DNA of 64,000 nucleotides. Source: Magnetococcales bacterium (GTDB lineage Bacteria; Pseudomonadota; Magnetococcia; Magnetococcales; UBA8363). The position numbers were made by a program, and so were the translations under genes. This document shows positions 8,092 to 18,179 of this stretch, piece by piece. Location of the stretch: NCBI GenBank assembly GCA_015660855.1, contig JACSDG010000007.1, positions 19,641 through 83,640 of the forward strand. Reading direction: 5' to 3'. Below the pieces are notes generated by a model. That model saw only the letters and a list, made by a program, of their open reading frames with translations, was not told the origin of the DNA and ran no database searches. The first letter of the stretch is position 1. Every line of letters starts with the position of its first letter.

Positions 8092-9306
8092 TCATGGCAT
8101 CAGAAAATACATCATGTTGCCCTTATTGGTCCAGACATACATATCCTGACCTACAACCACCGGGTCGGCAAGAATGGGATCTCCGATTTTGTCCATTCCC
8201 AACACCAGTCCCGAAGTGGGATCGATGGAAAAAATGCGTCCCTGGTCGTCGGCGACAAAGATCAGATCCTTGAAACGTACCGGAGCCGTTAATAGTCCAT
8301 CACTGATCTTGCCGCGCCAAAGTTCCATGCCATCTTCCACTCCCAGGGCACGCATGTTGCCCTCCACATCGGCGACAAACAAACGGTCGCTCCACAGCAA
8401 AGGACGGCGGATGGCGGAAAGATCGTTGCTCCATATCCTGGTTCCGGTGCTGCGCGACAACGCCACCAGACGCCCCTGATGATTGACGGCAAAAATCATC
8501 CGGTTGGCCATGGGTGTGGTGCTGCGATCATCGGTCACGATGGCCGCAACGACATCCTGGAGCAGGTCAAGCTCGGTCCGACCACCGACAACGGTCAGAT
8601 CGTCACTCCACAAGAGCTTGCCATTGGTCAGGGAGATGGCATGCACGTTTCCAGATGAATAGCCGACAAAAAGACGGTCATGATCCACCGTCGGTGGGGC
8701 GGCCCCCATGATGACCAATATCTCCGGGGCGTTGTTGTTGACCCAGAGGGTGTCCCCCGTTTCGGCATTCAGGGCATACAGGCGGTTGTCCAGAGTGGTG
8801 AATATAACCATCCCTTCCGCCACAGTCGGGGCTGAAGCGACCGAAGTCGAAACCCTTTGTCGCCAAAGTTCATCCCCGTTTTCACGCGATAGGGCGACCA
8901 ACTCGCCATCTTCGGTACCGACAAAAACCCGCTTGTCGTCTACGGCGACCCCACCCCGGATGGATTCGGAAACTCCCTTGCTCCAATGGATGGAGCCGTC
9001 CTTTCTTTCCAAGCGGGCCACCGCCCCCTGAAAGGTGGCAACAAATATGTCGGTATCGGTGACAACAAACCTGCCGGGGTGGAGAAAATGATCGTCGGGA
9101 CTGCCGGCTACCGACCGCTTCCAATACCGTCTCAACCCGGTTTCCTGGCCCGGTTGGGCTACCAGAGAGGTGCGAATGGCCTCCGACTTGTTTTCCTTGT
9201 CGTCGCCCTGGAGCCAGCTTCCAGGACTGGAGCAGCCGAAAAGGAACGCTAAAAAAAAGATGGCGATCCACCTGGAGAGGTTGTTTCGGTTTCCCATGAT
9301 GGTCAC
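8092..9306 (-). CDS. bamB: Outer membrane protein assembly factor BamB (lipoprotein)
   Basis: 404 residues. A signal peptide with lipobox FLFGC-SS marks an outer membrane lipoprotein. The rest is a PQQ-type beta-propeller with repeated blades such as DGSIHWSKGV, NGDELWRQRV, TGDTLWVNN, NGKLLWSDDL and GMELWRGKI. BamB scaffolds BamA in outer membrane protein insertion. The GTG start at 9306 overlaps the stop of the yfgM-like gene (GTGA); an ATG at 9297 is an alternative. It is the last gene of the seven-gene minus-strand operon. Confidence 0.92.
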   Translation of the reverse strand: MTIMGNRNNLSRWIAIFFLAFLFGCSSPGSWLQGDDKENKSEAIRTSLVAQPGQETGLRRYWKRSVAGSPDDHFLHPGRFVVTDTDIFVATFQGAVARLERKDGSIHWSKGVSESIRGGVAVDDKRVFVGTEDGELVALSRENGDELWRQRVSTSVASAPTVAEGMVIFTTLDNRLYALNAETGDTLWVNNNAPEILVIMGAAPPTVDHDRLFVGYSSGNVHAISLTNGKLLWSDDLTVVGGRTELDLLQDVVAAIVTDDRSTTPMANRMIFAVNHQGRLVALSRSTGTRIWSNDLSAIRRPLLWSDRLFVADVEGNMRALGVEDGMELWRGKISDGLLTAPVRFKDLIFVADDQGRIFSIDPTSGLVLGMDKIGDPILADPVVVGQDMYVWTNKGNMMYFLMP

Positions 9307-9950
9307 TCTTTGGCCGTTTTGCCCAACCGCTCAAGACGACGATCCAATCGGGTGCGTAATTCCCCTTTGGCCCCCAGCTCAATCGCTTTTTGAAAATCAA
9401 CCGCCGCCGCCGGCATGTCTTTTTGTTTCTGTGCCAACAATCCCAAAATCTCCAGGGCGTGGGGGCGGAAAGGGGATTCATCACGGATTCGACGCAACAG
9501 GGACTGGGCGCGGGCTCCGTCGTCATCCACGGTCACCAGGGCGGCGTTGAACAGTGCCAGATCACGCAACGATCCATCCTGCGAACGGTCGGCCAGATTT
9601 TCCATCTTGTCGGCAGCTTCCTTCTTGCGACCGGTTTCGGCCAGGGTCCGGGCTTCCACCATCTGTCCCAGTAATCCATAGCCATGATCCCCAAATTGCT
9701 TGAATAAAGGTTGTAACAGTTTTTCCGTTTCGCCCCAGGCCTCTTTCTCGTAGTGTTTCATGGCGGCGATGTACAGGTCACTGGCTGCCGCATCCTGCTG
9801 TTTTCTATGCCCATCCCAGCCCACGTAGGCAAAAAGACCCAGAAAAAAAAGGATGGTTGCGCCGATAATCCAGGGGCGGTTTTTTTCCCATTGCTTGCGG
9901 ACGCGGTCGGCATCAAGCTCCTCGTCGATCTGTTCAAAAAGATTGTCCAT
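9303..9950 (-). CDS. YfgM-like membrane-anchored TPR protein
   Basis: 215 residues. The start MDNLFEQIDEELDADRVRKQ is cytoplasmic. One transmembrane helix (about 28-47, WIIGATILFFLGLFAYVGW) follows, and the rest is a helical TPR-like periplasmic domain. This is the layout of YfgM, an ancillary subunit of the SecYEG translocon that hands substrates to periplasmic chaperones. The order hisS-yfgM-bamB is the same as in gammaproteobacteria, which supports the call more than sequence identity does. Confidence 0.8.
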   Translation of the reverse strand: MDNLFEQIDEELDADRVRKQWEKNRPWIIGATILFFLGLFAYVGWDGHRKQQDAAASDLYIAAMKHYEKEAWGETEKLLQPLFKQFGDHGYGLLGQMVEARTLAETGRKKEAADKMENLADRSQDGSLRDLALFNAALVTVDDDGARAQSLLRRIRDESPFRPHALEILGLLAQKQKDMPAAAVDFQKAIELGAKGELRTRLDRRLERLGKTAKE

Positions 9951-10096
9951 TAAACGTCTGTCCTAAGTATCGCTATCGGGTTGATGGCCGTGGCCGACGG
10001 GAGCAGCCTTGTATCGGGGCCATGCCTGGACTTGATCGTTGCCGGGGGCATGGTTTTGGCGGTGTCGGTCGGGCTGCAAGCCAACCTCCACGCCTA

Positions 10097-11356
10097 TTAT
10101 GGACCGACTCGGCAAAGATTTGCCAGGAAAACGGGTGCTTCGGACCAACGAATCTCCTGCTGTTGTCCCAGGGTCATGTCTTTGACGATGACCACGTTTT
10201 TTTCAATTTCCGTATCCCCCAGCATCAAGGCGAAGCGTGCCTTGGAACGATCTGCCCGTTTCATCTGACTTTTCAAGGAGCCTCCGCTCAGGTTCAACTC
10301 GACCGCCAACCCCTCTTTCCTTATGGCCTCGGCCAGCAAAAGACCCGCATTTTCTCCCCGTTCCCCCAGCGTTGCCAGGAAGACATCCGTGGAGGAAGGC
10401 AGGGTTGTCTCACGATTGAGCAACAAAACCAACCGTTCCATTCCCATGGCAAATCCTATGGCCGGGGTGGAGGTTCCCCCCATTTGTGCAACCAAGCCAT
10501 CATAGCGACCCCCAGCGGCCACTGCGTTTTGGGCTCCAAGTCCTGTCGATGTGACCTCAAAGGCGGTGCGGTTGTAGTAATCCAGACCGCGCACCATGAA
10601 GGGGTTGACCCGGTAAGGAATGCCCAAATGGTTCAGATGGGTCTTGAGGCTGGAAAAATGGTTCGCACACCCTGCGCACAGATGGTCAAGCATGCTGGGG
10701 GCGTTGGCGAGGGTGGCGCGACAGTTCTCCCGTTTGCAGTCGAGTACCCGCAAAGGATTACGTTCGATGCGGTTTTGACAATCTTCGCAAAGATGGGCGA
10801 CGAGCGTGCGCAGGGTGGCGATCAGAAGATCACGGTAGGGGGCACGGCAATCGGGGCAGCCAAGGGAATTGATTTCAAGCACCAGGGACGCCTGGAGACC
10901 GAGGTCGGTGAGATAGCGCATGACCATGGCCATCAATTCGGCATCGGCCAGTGGCCCTGCGGGACCAAACAGCTCACAGCCGATCTGGTGAAATTGACGC
11001 TGCCGCCCTTTTTGCGGTCGTTCATAACGAAACATAGGCCCCCGGTACCAGACTTTCCAGGGCAGTTGCCGATGCATGCTTTGTTGCACGAAGGTCCGTA
11101 CAACCGATGCCGTCCCTTCGGGCCTTAGGCTTAGGGAGTCACCGCCACGGTCGGCAAAGGTGTACATTTCTTTTTCGACAATATCCGTGGCAGCTCCGAC
11201 GGCGCGGGCGAATAATTCGGTTTTTTCAAACAGGGGGGTGCGTATTTCTGCAAAGCCATACTGCCCGAAAATGGCCAGTGCCCTGGCTTCCAGGAGTTGC
11301 CAGAGGGGGGTTTCCACGGGAAGGATGTCATGGACGCCGCGAACAGTTTGAATCAT
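10097..11356 (-). CDS. hisS: Histidyl-tRNA synthetase
   Basis: 419 residues, class II aminoacyl-tRNA synthetase. Motif 2 is visible ([15 protein letters not shown]). The histidine-specific signatures [13 protein letters not shown] and AAGGRYDGL and motif 3 (GFAMGMERL) are also present. A C-terminal anticodon-binding domain follows, ending near [11 protein letters not shown]. It charges tRNA-His. The ATG overlaps the ispG stop by four bases (ATGA), indicating translational coupling. A Cys cluster around residues 165-240 (CPDC, CEDC, CAGC) is typical of bacterial HisRS insertions and may bind metal. Confidence 0.96.
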   Translation of the reverse strand: MIQTVRGVHDILPVETPLWQLLEARALAIFGQYGFAEIRTPLFEKTELFARAVGAATDIVEKEMYTFADRGGDSLSLRPEGTASVVRTFVQQSMHRQLPWKVWYRGPMFRYERPQKGRQRQFHQIGCELFGPAGPLADAELMAMVMRYLTDLGLQASLVLEINSLGCPDCRAPYRDLLIATLRTLVAHLCEDCQNRIERNPLRVLDCKRENCRATLANAPSMLDHLCAGCANHFSSLKTHLNHLGIPYRVNPFMVRGLDYYNRTAFEVTSTGLGAQNAVAAGGRYDGLVAQMGGTSTPAIGFAMGMERLVLLLNRETTLPSSTDVFLATLGERGENAGLLLAEAIRKEGLAVELNLSGGSLKSQMKRADRSKARFALMLGDTEIEKNVVIVKDMTLGQQQEIRWSEAPVFLANLCRVGP

Positions 11357-12465
11357 GAGCTGGAATTTTCCTGTTTGTCCCGCCGCATTTTTTCGGCGGC
11401 TTGTTCCACTTCCGCCACCAATCGTGAGACAATATCGGCATCATTGACCTTACCACAGGGACGGCCATCGCGGTAGAGCAGATGTCCCCCCTGGCCCCCC
11501 ACCAATCCTACGGCGGTTTCCTTGGCTTCTCCAGGGCCGTTGACGATACAGCCGATGACCGACAACGGCACCGGTTCTCGGATGTGGGCCAACTGGCGTT
11601 CCAACTGGGCGACGACCTCGATGACGTTGAATTCCTGACGCGAACAGGTGGGGCAGGAGATGATGTTGACTCCATGGGAGCGCAGGTGCAAGGCTTTAAG
11701 AATTTCAAAGCCTACCCGGATCTCTTCGACAGGATCGGCCGTGAGGGAAACACGCAGGGTGTCTCCAATTCCCTCAGCCAGGAGCAGCCCCAGACCAATG
11801 GCCGATTTTACGGCCCCAGGAAGAAGTCCCCCCGCCTCGGTGATTCCCAGGTGCAGGGGATAATCCACCTGTTTGGCCAGCAAGCGGTAGGCGGCCACTG
11901 TCATTCCCACGGAACTGGCCTTGAGGCTGATTTTTATTTCGCGAAAGTCCAGTTCCTCAAGGATGCGTATGTGCCCCAGGGCCGAATCGACCATGGCCTG
12001 GGGGCAGGGTTCGCCGTAGCGGTTCAGGAGTTCTTTTTCCAGGGATCCGGCGTTGACACCGATGCGGATGGAGGCACCGTGGTCCCTGGCGGCGCGCACG
12101 ACTTCCAGTACTCGCTGCCGCGAGCCAATGTTGCCCGGATTGATACGCAACCCCTGTGTTCCCCGGTCCAGGGCCGCCAGGGCGAGGCGATAATCAAAAT
12201 GAATGTCGGCGATGAGCGGGACTTGGGACTCCCTTACCAGAGGCCCCATGGCCTGGGCGGCATCCATGTCGGGGCAGGAGACCCGTACCATATCGGCCCC
12301 CGCTTCGGCGAGCAGGCGGATTTGCCGGGCGGTGGCGGGGATATCACGCGTCGGGGTGTTGGTCATGGACTGAACGCTGATGGGGGCATCACCACCGATG
12401 ACCACAGAACCCACACGAATGGCGCGGGTTGGACGTCGGGGGGCGGTGACCAGATGTTTGGCCAT
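11353..12465 (-). CDS. ispG: 4-hydroxy-3-methylbut-2-enyl diphosphate synthase IspG (GcpE)
   Basis: 370 residues, the compact bacterial form. The TIM-barrel part begins near VQSMTNTPT and includes [11 protein letters not shown] and RINPGNIG. The C-terminal part carries the cysteines that hold the 4Fe-4S cluster: CPTCSR and GCIVNGPGE. It catalyses the penultimate step of the MEP isoprenoid pathway. It lies 2 bp after rodZ and overlaps hisS. Confidence 0.96.
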   Translation of the reverse strand: MAKHLVTAPRRPTRAIRVGSVVIGGDAPISVQSMTNTPTRDIPATARQIRLLAEAGADMVRVSCPDMDAAQAMGPLVRESQVPLIADIHFDYRLALAALDRGTQGLRINPGNIGSRQRVLEVVRAARDHGASIRIGVNAGSLEKELLNRYGEPCPQAMVDSALGHIRILEELDFREIKISLKASSVGMTVAAYRLLAKQVDYPLHLGITEAGGLLPGAVKSAIGLGLLLAEGIGDTLRVSLTADPVEEIRVGFEILKALHLRSHGVNIISCPTCSRQEFNVIEVVAQLERQLAHIREPVPLSVIGCIVNGPGEAKETAVGLVGGQGGHLLYRDGRPCGKVNDADIVSRLVAEVEQAAEKMRRDKQENSSS

Positions 12466-12467
12466 CC

Positions 12468-14054
12468 CTACAATCCCCGCGCCCGGTTCAGCAAGGGTTC
12501 TGGCGATAGCTCCAAATCTTGAATGACCTCTCCCGATTCACCGAAAAAGGGCAAGGTTTTGTCACCCACCCGCAACTGCACGCCACTGGCATTGCCAAGG
12601 ATGGCGTAAAAAGTTTCGCCATCGGGTATGTGGAACACATGTTCCGGTTGCATGACCATGTCTTTCAGAACGATGCCGTCCTTGTCCTGGATTTGGATCC
12701 AGACCAATTCTTTAGCCACGAGGGCGATGGAGCGGGCGTTGGGGGTCAGATTGTTTTCGCTGTAAACGGGCACTGGCTGGGCATCGATGATCTGCTCGCG
12801 TGCCTTGGTTTTGGCGTTACCCGAGGCAACGGGTGCCGTTGGTTGTTGGGTGGGGGGGGAGACGGCGTCAGAAACTTCGGTTGTCGCGGGTTGCGACGGG
12901 ACCGAACCGGCACGGATGCGTGGGCTGACCTGTGGTAGTTCCGGCGGGGGCATGAACGTCTCTGATGTACCGGAAACCGTCGCAGGATCCAGGGAGGCAG
13001 AGGCCGGGCTGTTCGGGTCGGCGGCTAGGATCGGAGAGGGTGTGGCTGGCACAACGGCAGGCAGATCGGTCGTATTCTCCGGAGTGTGGGTGGCTTGCAA
13101 GGCGGCGTTGTCAAAATCCCCTGGGGTATCCTCCTCTTCGGCTGTGCCGGTGGAATTGGTGTCGTTGCTGGCGGTGGCCTCGGGTTCGGGGGCGGGTTCG
13201 GGCGTCGTGGATATGCGATTGGAGGTACGGCCCCAGAAGGAAAAAATCGACCCGGAATCCCCCTGCTGTGGTTGTGTGGGTTCGGCAACAGTGGTGGCTG
13301 CTGGTTTGGAAACAGGGGCTGGAGTACTGGTTTCGCTGGCTGTGGGGGGACTGCTGCTGGCAGGGGCCGGCGTTTCGGGTGCGGTCTCCAATGTTGTGGC
13401 CGTCTCGGAAAAATCTTCCCCTTCCGTCGCTGTCGATGTCACCCGCAATGGTGGGGCCGAGGGTATCGCTGGGATGTTTCTGGTGGGGGCATAGTAGCGA
13501 TCATAGGCCATGAAACAACCAACCAGGGCACCGATGCCAAGGATGATCAGACCAAGACCGGGACGATGATTGGCCTTGGTGGGGGCGGGAAATCTTTCCA
13601 TCTGCAACCCTTGGCGTTTTTGGTCCAACGTTTCCAAAAACGATTCGATGGGGTCGGTATCGGCAATGTTTAAGTGCCGGGCGTACAAACGCATGAATCC
13701 TGCGACGAAGGTGATCCCGGGCAACCTTTCGATGGCTCCTGCTTCCAGGGCTTGGAGATGGATGTCGCGTATATGGGTCGCTTCTGCCAGTTCGGCGATG
13801 GTTCTACCCTGGGCTTTGCGCGCTTCGGCCAACAGTCCCCCCACCTTTTCGGCGGTGGACTTGGGCGGTGGCGGCGTGCTCTCGGTTGTCACTTTGATCG
13901 GGGCAACCGGTGCTGGCGGGATCTCCGGCGGCAGAAATGGGGCAGGGGGCGGTGGGGGGGGAGGGTCGGGTCTGCGGGTTACAGCCGCGACCGGTTTGTT
14001 GGACCGGATGCCGCCACCTCTGTTGACCAAGTTGAGTCGGGGTTTTTTTATCAT
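12468..14054 (-). CDS. rodZ: Cytoskeleton protein RodZ-like (HTH, TM, DUF4115)
   Basis: 528 residues, long for RodZ. An N-terminal Pro-rich tail precedes a helix-turn-helix (about 75-140: [20 protein letters not shown]) that binds MreB. A transmembrane helix ([19 protein letters not shown]) lies near residue 180. A low-complexity Pro/Thr/Ala/Ser linker of about 220 residues leads to a C-terminal DUF4115 beta domain ([19 protein letters not shown] to the end). RodZ links MreB filaments to the elongasome and sets rod shape. The very long linker and the Pro-rich N-terminal extension are unusual. It sits between pilW and ispG as in many proteobacteria. Confidence 0.88.
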   Translation of the reverse strand: MIKKPRLNLVNRGGGIRSNKPVAAVTRRPDPPPPPPPAPFLPPEIPPAPVAPIKVTTESTPPPPKSTAEKVGGLLAEARKAQGRTIAELAEATHIRDIHLQALEAGAIERLPGITFVAGFMRLYARHLNIADTDPIESFLETLDQKRQGLQMERFPAPTKANHRPGLGLIILGIGALVGCFMAYDRYYAPTRNIPAIPSAPPLRVTSTATEGEDFSETATTLETAPETPAPASSSPPTASETSTPAPVSKPAATTVAEPTQPQQGDSGSIFSFWGRTSNRISTTPEPAPEPEATASNDTNSTGTAEEEDTPGDFDNAALQATHTPENTTDLPAVVPATPSPILAADPNSPASASLDPATVSGTSETFMPPPELPQVSPRIRAGSVPSQPATTEVSDAVSPPTQQPTAPVASGNAKTKAREQIIDAQPVPVYSENNLTPNARSIALVAKELVWIQIQDKDGIVLKDMVMQPEHVFHIPDGETFYAILGNASGVQLRVGDKTLPFFGESGEVIQDLELSPEPLLNRARGL

Positions 14055-14821
14055 GGTTGCTCAATTTCCAAAAGGCGTCCGCGGGCACGCTGGGCCGCAG
14101 GATGGTCAGAATGTGATTGAATCATCCGTCTGAAAACAATTTTTGCTTGGTCTTTGCGACCGTTGTTGGCCAAGTTGTTCCCCAACTGTTCCAAGATTTC
14201 AATGTTGTCGGGTTCCAACGCGGCTATTTGTTCCAGATGCAGACGTTCTTGATCGGGCTGGCTGGATTGATGATAATGCGCCGCCAATGCCAGATGGGAT
14301 GGCACATGTGAAGGGTCGATCCGGATGGCTTGTTGCAGTGCCGAGACCACTTTCTGCGGCTGGTTTTTTTTTCGGTAGACGATGGCCAGATTGTTCCAGG
14401 CACTGGCTCGATCATTGAAGCTTGGGACGACACTGACTTTGGTAAGGGTGGCCTCGGCATTTTCCAGATCCCCTTCCTGGAGATAGGCTACCCCCAGATT
14501 GTGTAAAATGCCGGGATCATCGCTTTTGAGGGCATAGGCTTTCTTGAGGCTTTCCAGGGCCGCCTGAGATTGTCCCAGTCGGGAATAGGCCAAGCCGAGG
14601 TTGGAGAGCACTTCGGGATCGTCGGGATGAATCTGCTGGGCTTCGCGTAACGACGGCAGGGCTTGCTGCGGTTTGTTGCGTTCCATGTAGGCCTGGCCCT
14701 TGGTCAGGAGGGCCTGGAAATGGGTCTCCTGATCCGAATCGATACTCGCGCATCCCCCGGCGAGGGATCCCCCCAGCAACGCGGCGATGAGCGGCACGGA
14801 TAGGTGTTTTTGACGCTTCAT
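14051..14821 (-). CDS. pilW: Type IV pilus biogenesis TPR lipoprotein PilF/PilW
   Basis: 256 residues. A signal peptide ends in the lipobox SLAGGC. About six TPR units follow (for example PDDPEVLSNLGLAYSRLG, SDDPGILHNLGVAYLQEG). PilW is the outer membrane pilotin for the PilQ secretin. The position directly upstream of rodZ, with an ATGA overlap, matches the classic pilF-rodZ-ispG-hisS order. No other pilus genes are in the window, so the pilus role rests on synteny. Confidence 0.82.
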   Translation of the reverse strand: MKRQKHLSVPLIAALLGGSLAGGCASIDSDQETHFQALLTKGQAYMERNKPQQALPSLREAQQIHPDDPEVLSNLGLAYSRLGQSQAALESLKKAYALKSDDPGILHNLGVAYLQEGDLENAEATLTKVSVVPSFNDRASAWNNLAIVYRKKNQPQKVVSALQQAIRIDPSHVPSHLALAAHYHQSSQPDQERLHLEQIAALEPDNIEILEQLGNNLANNGRKDQAKIVFRRMIQSHSDHPAAQRARGRLLEIEQP

Positions 14822-16467
14822 GATACCTTGAATCCGTTGGTAATGGGGTAGCGACGGTCTTTGCCGAAGGCTCTGCGGGTTACCCGGACTCCCGGAGGCG
14901 ATTGTCGCCTTTTGTACTCGTTGCGATCAACCATGGTGATGACCTTGAGGGCGGTCTGGCGGTCGATGCCTCGTTCCACGATGGCGTCGAGTCCCTTCTC
15001 CTGCTCCACGTAAAGTTCCAAAATTTGATCGAGGACGGGGTAGGGGGGGAGGGAATCGGTATCTTTCTGGTTGAATTTTAATTCCGCCGTAGGTGGTTTT
15101 TCCAGGATGCGCACGGGGATGGGGGGGATAAGTCCCTGGCTTTCGGCCCAGCGGTTGCGGCTTTTGGCGAGTCGATAGACCGTTTCCTTGAGGAGATCCT
15201 TGAGTACTGAGAACCCCCCCGCCATATCTCCGTAAAGTGTGGCGTATCCCACGCTTACCTCGCTTTTGTTGCCGGTGGTGACCAGGAGCGACCCTTTTTT
15301 GTTGGACAGGGCCATGAGTAGGGTGGCGCGAATGCGTGGTTGAATATTTTCCTCGGTGACATCAGCGGGCAATCCTGCAAACAAAGGGGCCAGTTGGGTA
15401 CGAAAACCTTCAAACAGGGGTGTGATGGCCACGGTGTTCAAGGCAACTCCCATGCGCTTCGCCCCTTCGGCGGCATCCTCCAGGCTGTCCTGTGAGGTAT
15501 AGGGGGAGGGCATCATCAAGGCTTCCACCCGGTCGCTTCCGAGGGCATCGGCGCAGATGACCAAAGTCAGAGCGGAATCGATACCGCCGGAAAGGCCGAG
15601 AACCACCCCTTTGAAACGGTTTTTTCGTACATAGTCGCGCATTCCCAGGCACAGGGCGGTATAGATTTCCTGTTCCTGTTCCGGGAGTGCCGCGATGGGG
15701 CCTTGCAGGAAATGCACCAGTCCGCCTGGTTGCCGTTGCAATCGCACCAGGGACAGGCTTTCGGTCAGGAGGGGTTCGCGTTGGGCGATGTGGCCATCGG
15801 CGTTGATGGCAAACGAACCGCCATCGAAAACCAATTCATCCTGACCACCGACAAGGTTGATGTAGAGCATGGGCAGTCCGCATTCGGTGACCCGTTCACG
15901 CGCCATGGCTTCGCGTTCGGGTTGTTTGCCCACATGATAGGGGGAGGCGTTGAGGTGGAGAATGAAGGCGGCCCCGGCGCGTGCCAGTTTGGGCAGGGGA
16001 CCACCGGGATGCCAGATGTCTTCGCAGATGGTGATGCCGAAGGGGAAGCCTTTGTAGGCAAAAATGCGCGTTTTTTTGGAGGGGACGAAATAGCGTCGCT
16101 CATCGAAGACCCCATAATTGGGCAATCTGCGTTTGCCGGAGAAACCGGCTTCGGTGCCATTCTGGACGAATACTCCGGCATTGATGAGTCCGGAGGCGTC
16201 ACGGCGCACCGAGCCGTATACCGCATCGATGCCGATCTGGCCCAGGCTGCGGTGGAAGGTTGACTCCGCCTGGGCCAGCTTTTCCAGGAAAAGGGGCTTG
16301 TGCAGCAGGTCTTCCGGGGGATACCCGGTGAGCGCAAGTTCTGGAAAGACAACCAGGGCGGCACCCAATTGCCGGGCCTGGCGGGCCGCGTTGGTCATGT
16401 GTTCCAGATTGTCATCGAGGGCACCGACGTGGGTGTCGATCTGGGCTATGGCCAGTAAAAGTTCCAT
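14818..16467 (-). CDS. nadE: Glutamine-dependent NAD+ synthetase
   Basis: 549 residues with two domains. The N-terminal nitrilase-type amidase has the catalytic Glu (FPELALTGYPPEDLL) and Cys (GITICEDIW); it releases ammonia from glutamine. The C-terminal ATP-pyrophosphatase domain has the P-loop LGLSGGIDSAL and the conserved TTGNKSE. It amidates nicotinate adenine dinucleotide to NAD+. It heads the minus-strand operon and overlaps pilW by four bases. A 239-bp gap to the divergent hisC must hold promoters for both directions; I could not pick convincing boxes. Confidence 0.95.
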   Translation of the reverse strand: MELLLAIAQIDTHVGALDDNLEHMTNAARQARQLGAALVVFPELALTGYPPEDLLHKPLFLEKLAQAESTFHRSLGQIGIDAVYGSVRRDASGLINAGVFVQNGTEAGFSGKRRLPNYGVFDERRYFVPSKKTRIFAYKGFPFGITICEDIWHPGGPLPKLARAGAAFILHLNASPYHVGKQPEREAMARERVTECGLPMLYINLVGGQDELVFDGGSFAINADGHIAQREPLLTESLSLVRLQRQPGGLVHFLQGPIAALPEQEQEIYTALCLGMRDYVRKNRFKGVVLGLSGGIDSALTLVICADALGSDRVEALMMPSPYTSQDSLEDAAEGAKRMGVALNTVAITPLFEGFRTQLAPLFAGLPADVTEENIQPRIRATLLMALSNKKGSLLVTTGNKSEVSVGYATLYGDMAGGFSVLKDLLKETVYRLAKSRNRWAESQGLIPPIPVRILEKPPTAELKFNQKDTDSLPPYPVLDQILELYVEQEKGLDAIVERGIDRQTALKVITMVDRNEYKRRQSPPGVRVTRRAFGKDRRYPITNGFKVS

Positions 16468-16706
16468 GAGGGTTTTCCAAATTTTTCAGTAGTAGCATCC
16501 GAACTGCCACATTCTACGGCAAACCCCGACAATTTCAATGCATTGCAGCAGGATGACCGTGGGTAATGGTTGGCGGGAGGGATTTTCATGTTCTTCGTCA
16601 AACCGTTGTCAGTGAGGCGTTGGTTTTTTGGATGCGGGAGGTTTACTGATGGGCGGGGGCGGGGTATCGTTGTCCGTTTTTTTTCGATCTGACAGGATGA
16701 AAGACA

Positions 16707-17795
16707 ATGGATCCGATCCGCTTTGTGCGTGCCGGTGTGGCGGCGATGACGGGCTATGCGCCTGGGGAACAGCCGACACCTATGCGGCACCTGATCAAGT
16801 TGAACACCAATGAAAATCCCCAGGAGCCGCCACCACGGGTGAAAAAGGCCCTGGAGGAGGGGATGGCTAAGATCGACCTGCGGCGTTATCCCGATCCCAG
16901 TGCCAGTCGTGTGCGTGAGGTGGCCTGTCGGGTGTACGGTCATGGGCTGACCCCGGGGCAGGTGGTGGTGGGCAATGGTTCGGACGATTTGCTGACCATG
17001 ATCATGCGTACCTTCGTTGAACCGGGCGAATGTGTGGCGGCACCGGGTCCGACGTACACCCTTTATGAGGTTCTTGCCCATTTGCAGGGGGGGCGTTATC
17101 TGGAGGTGCCGTGGAAAGGGGATGGGGGTTTGCCTGTGGCCGAATTGGCCGATTTGCCGGCCAAGGTGGTGTTCGTTGTCCGTCCCAATGCCCCGACGGG
17201 GCATGTGGTTGCCCTTGGAGATGTGGCACGCCTGTGTCGCGAATTCAAGGGGATGGTGGTGTTGGATGAGGCTTATGTGGATTTTGCCGACGCGCATGGA
17301 TTGGGTCTCCTCCAGGAATACCCCAATCTTGTGATTATCCGTACTTTTTCCAAATCCATGGCCATGGCGGCCCTGCGCATAGGTTTGGGATTCATGGATT
17401 CCCGCCTGGCATTGGAATTTCACAAGGTACGGGATTCCTATAACATCAACGCATTTTCTCAACTTGCGGCCCGTGTTGCCCTGGAGCACCATGCCGATTA
17501 CCAGCCCATCTGGTCGGAGATCCGTATTCAGCGTCAGCGATTGACCCAGGCTTTGCGTCAGCGCGGTTTTGCCGTACCCGACAGTCAGGCCAATTTTATT
17601 CTGGCCCAGGTGCCGGTTCGGGGTCCTGATGCGGCCTGGTGGCTGACGCAGTTGCAGGATCGGGACATCCATGTGCGATATTTTCCCAAGGATCCGCGTC
17701 TGTCTGACAAGTTGCGCATTACCATCGGCAGGGGTGTGGAAATGGACCGGTTTTTGGCGGTAGTGGACGAAATTCTTAGTGGCTCCATGGGTTGA
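16707..17795 (+). CDS. hisC: Histidinol-phosphate aminotransferase
   Basis: 362 residues, fold-type I PLP enzyme. Visible motifs are LNTNENP near the start, GNGSDDLL, RPNAPTG, VLDEAYVDF and the PLP lysine in RTFSKSMAMAALRIG. HisC converts histidinol phosphate and 2-oxoglutarate to imidazole acetol phosphate and glutamate (read in reverse for synthesis). No other his biosynthesis gene is adjacent. Some members act on phenylalanine/tyrosine or cobalamin precursors, but the motifs fit HisC best. Confidence 0.9.
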   Translation: MDPIRFVRAGVAAMTGYAPGEQPTPMRHLIKLNTNENPQEPPPRVKKALEEGMAKIDLRRYPDPSASRVREVACRVYGHGLTPGQVVVGNGSDDLLTMIMRTFVEPGECVAAPGPTYTLYEVLAHLQGGRYLEVPWKGDGGLPVAELADLPAKVVFVVRPNAPTGHVVALGDVARLCREFKGMVVLDEAYVDFADAHGLGLLQEYPNLVIIRTFSKSMAMAALRIGLGFMDSRLALEFHKVRDSYNINAFSQLAARVALEHHADYQPIWSEIRIQRQRLTQALRQRGFAVPDSQANFILAQVPVRGPDAAWWLTQLQDRDIHVRYFPKDPRLSDKLRITIGRGVEMDRFLAVVDEILSGSMG

Positions 17796-18179
17796 AAACC
17801 GGTAGGGGGATGGGATGAGACTTTCCCCGATACATCGGGTCCATCAAGGTTTCGTACTGTATTTTTTCCATCTGCTATAACACTGAAATAATGGATAGTT
17901 TTTCCCTTTTTGTGGAAAACATTCATGGGAATGCGTTTAATGCCTTGTCATGGGGGGGGAATTTGTTTATACACTCACGGGGTCTGGGCAGAAAGATGGC
18001 AACTACTGAATATTCTTGTGGAAGCCCTTTTTGTGGTTCCGGACGGCGGTGCGGGTGGGTTTTTGGCTTGACCCGTTCACCGAACGTGCGGACAGCCGCT
18101 TTGGTGCGGAGTGCAGGCCGGTATCGACCGAAGCAAAAAACAAATTCCTCGGGAAAACTATTGTAAGGAGAGAAGAATT
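17796..18179. other. Non-coding leader before pckG
   Basis: A 384-bp gap. A small hairpin, CCCGA-TACA-TCGGG, lies about 30-45 bp after hisC and could weakly end hisC transcription, but no T-run follows. The rest has no gene that I can support. A reading frame at 17891-18166 has no protein-like features. The pckG ribosome binding site TAAGGAGAG is at the right end. Confidence 0.4.

Noticed and set aside
12787..13494. Plus-strand Val/Gly/Ser-rich frames opposite the RodZ linker
   Set aside because: They mirror the low-complexity Pro/Thr/Ala linker of RodZ and have no ribosome binding site.
16446..17672. 408-codon minus-strand frame opposite hisC
   Set aside because: Antisense to HisC, His/Gln/Pro-rich shadow composition.
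17891..18166. 91-residue frame before pckG
   Set aside because: It overlaps the pckG leader and has no family resemblance.
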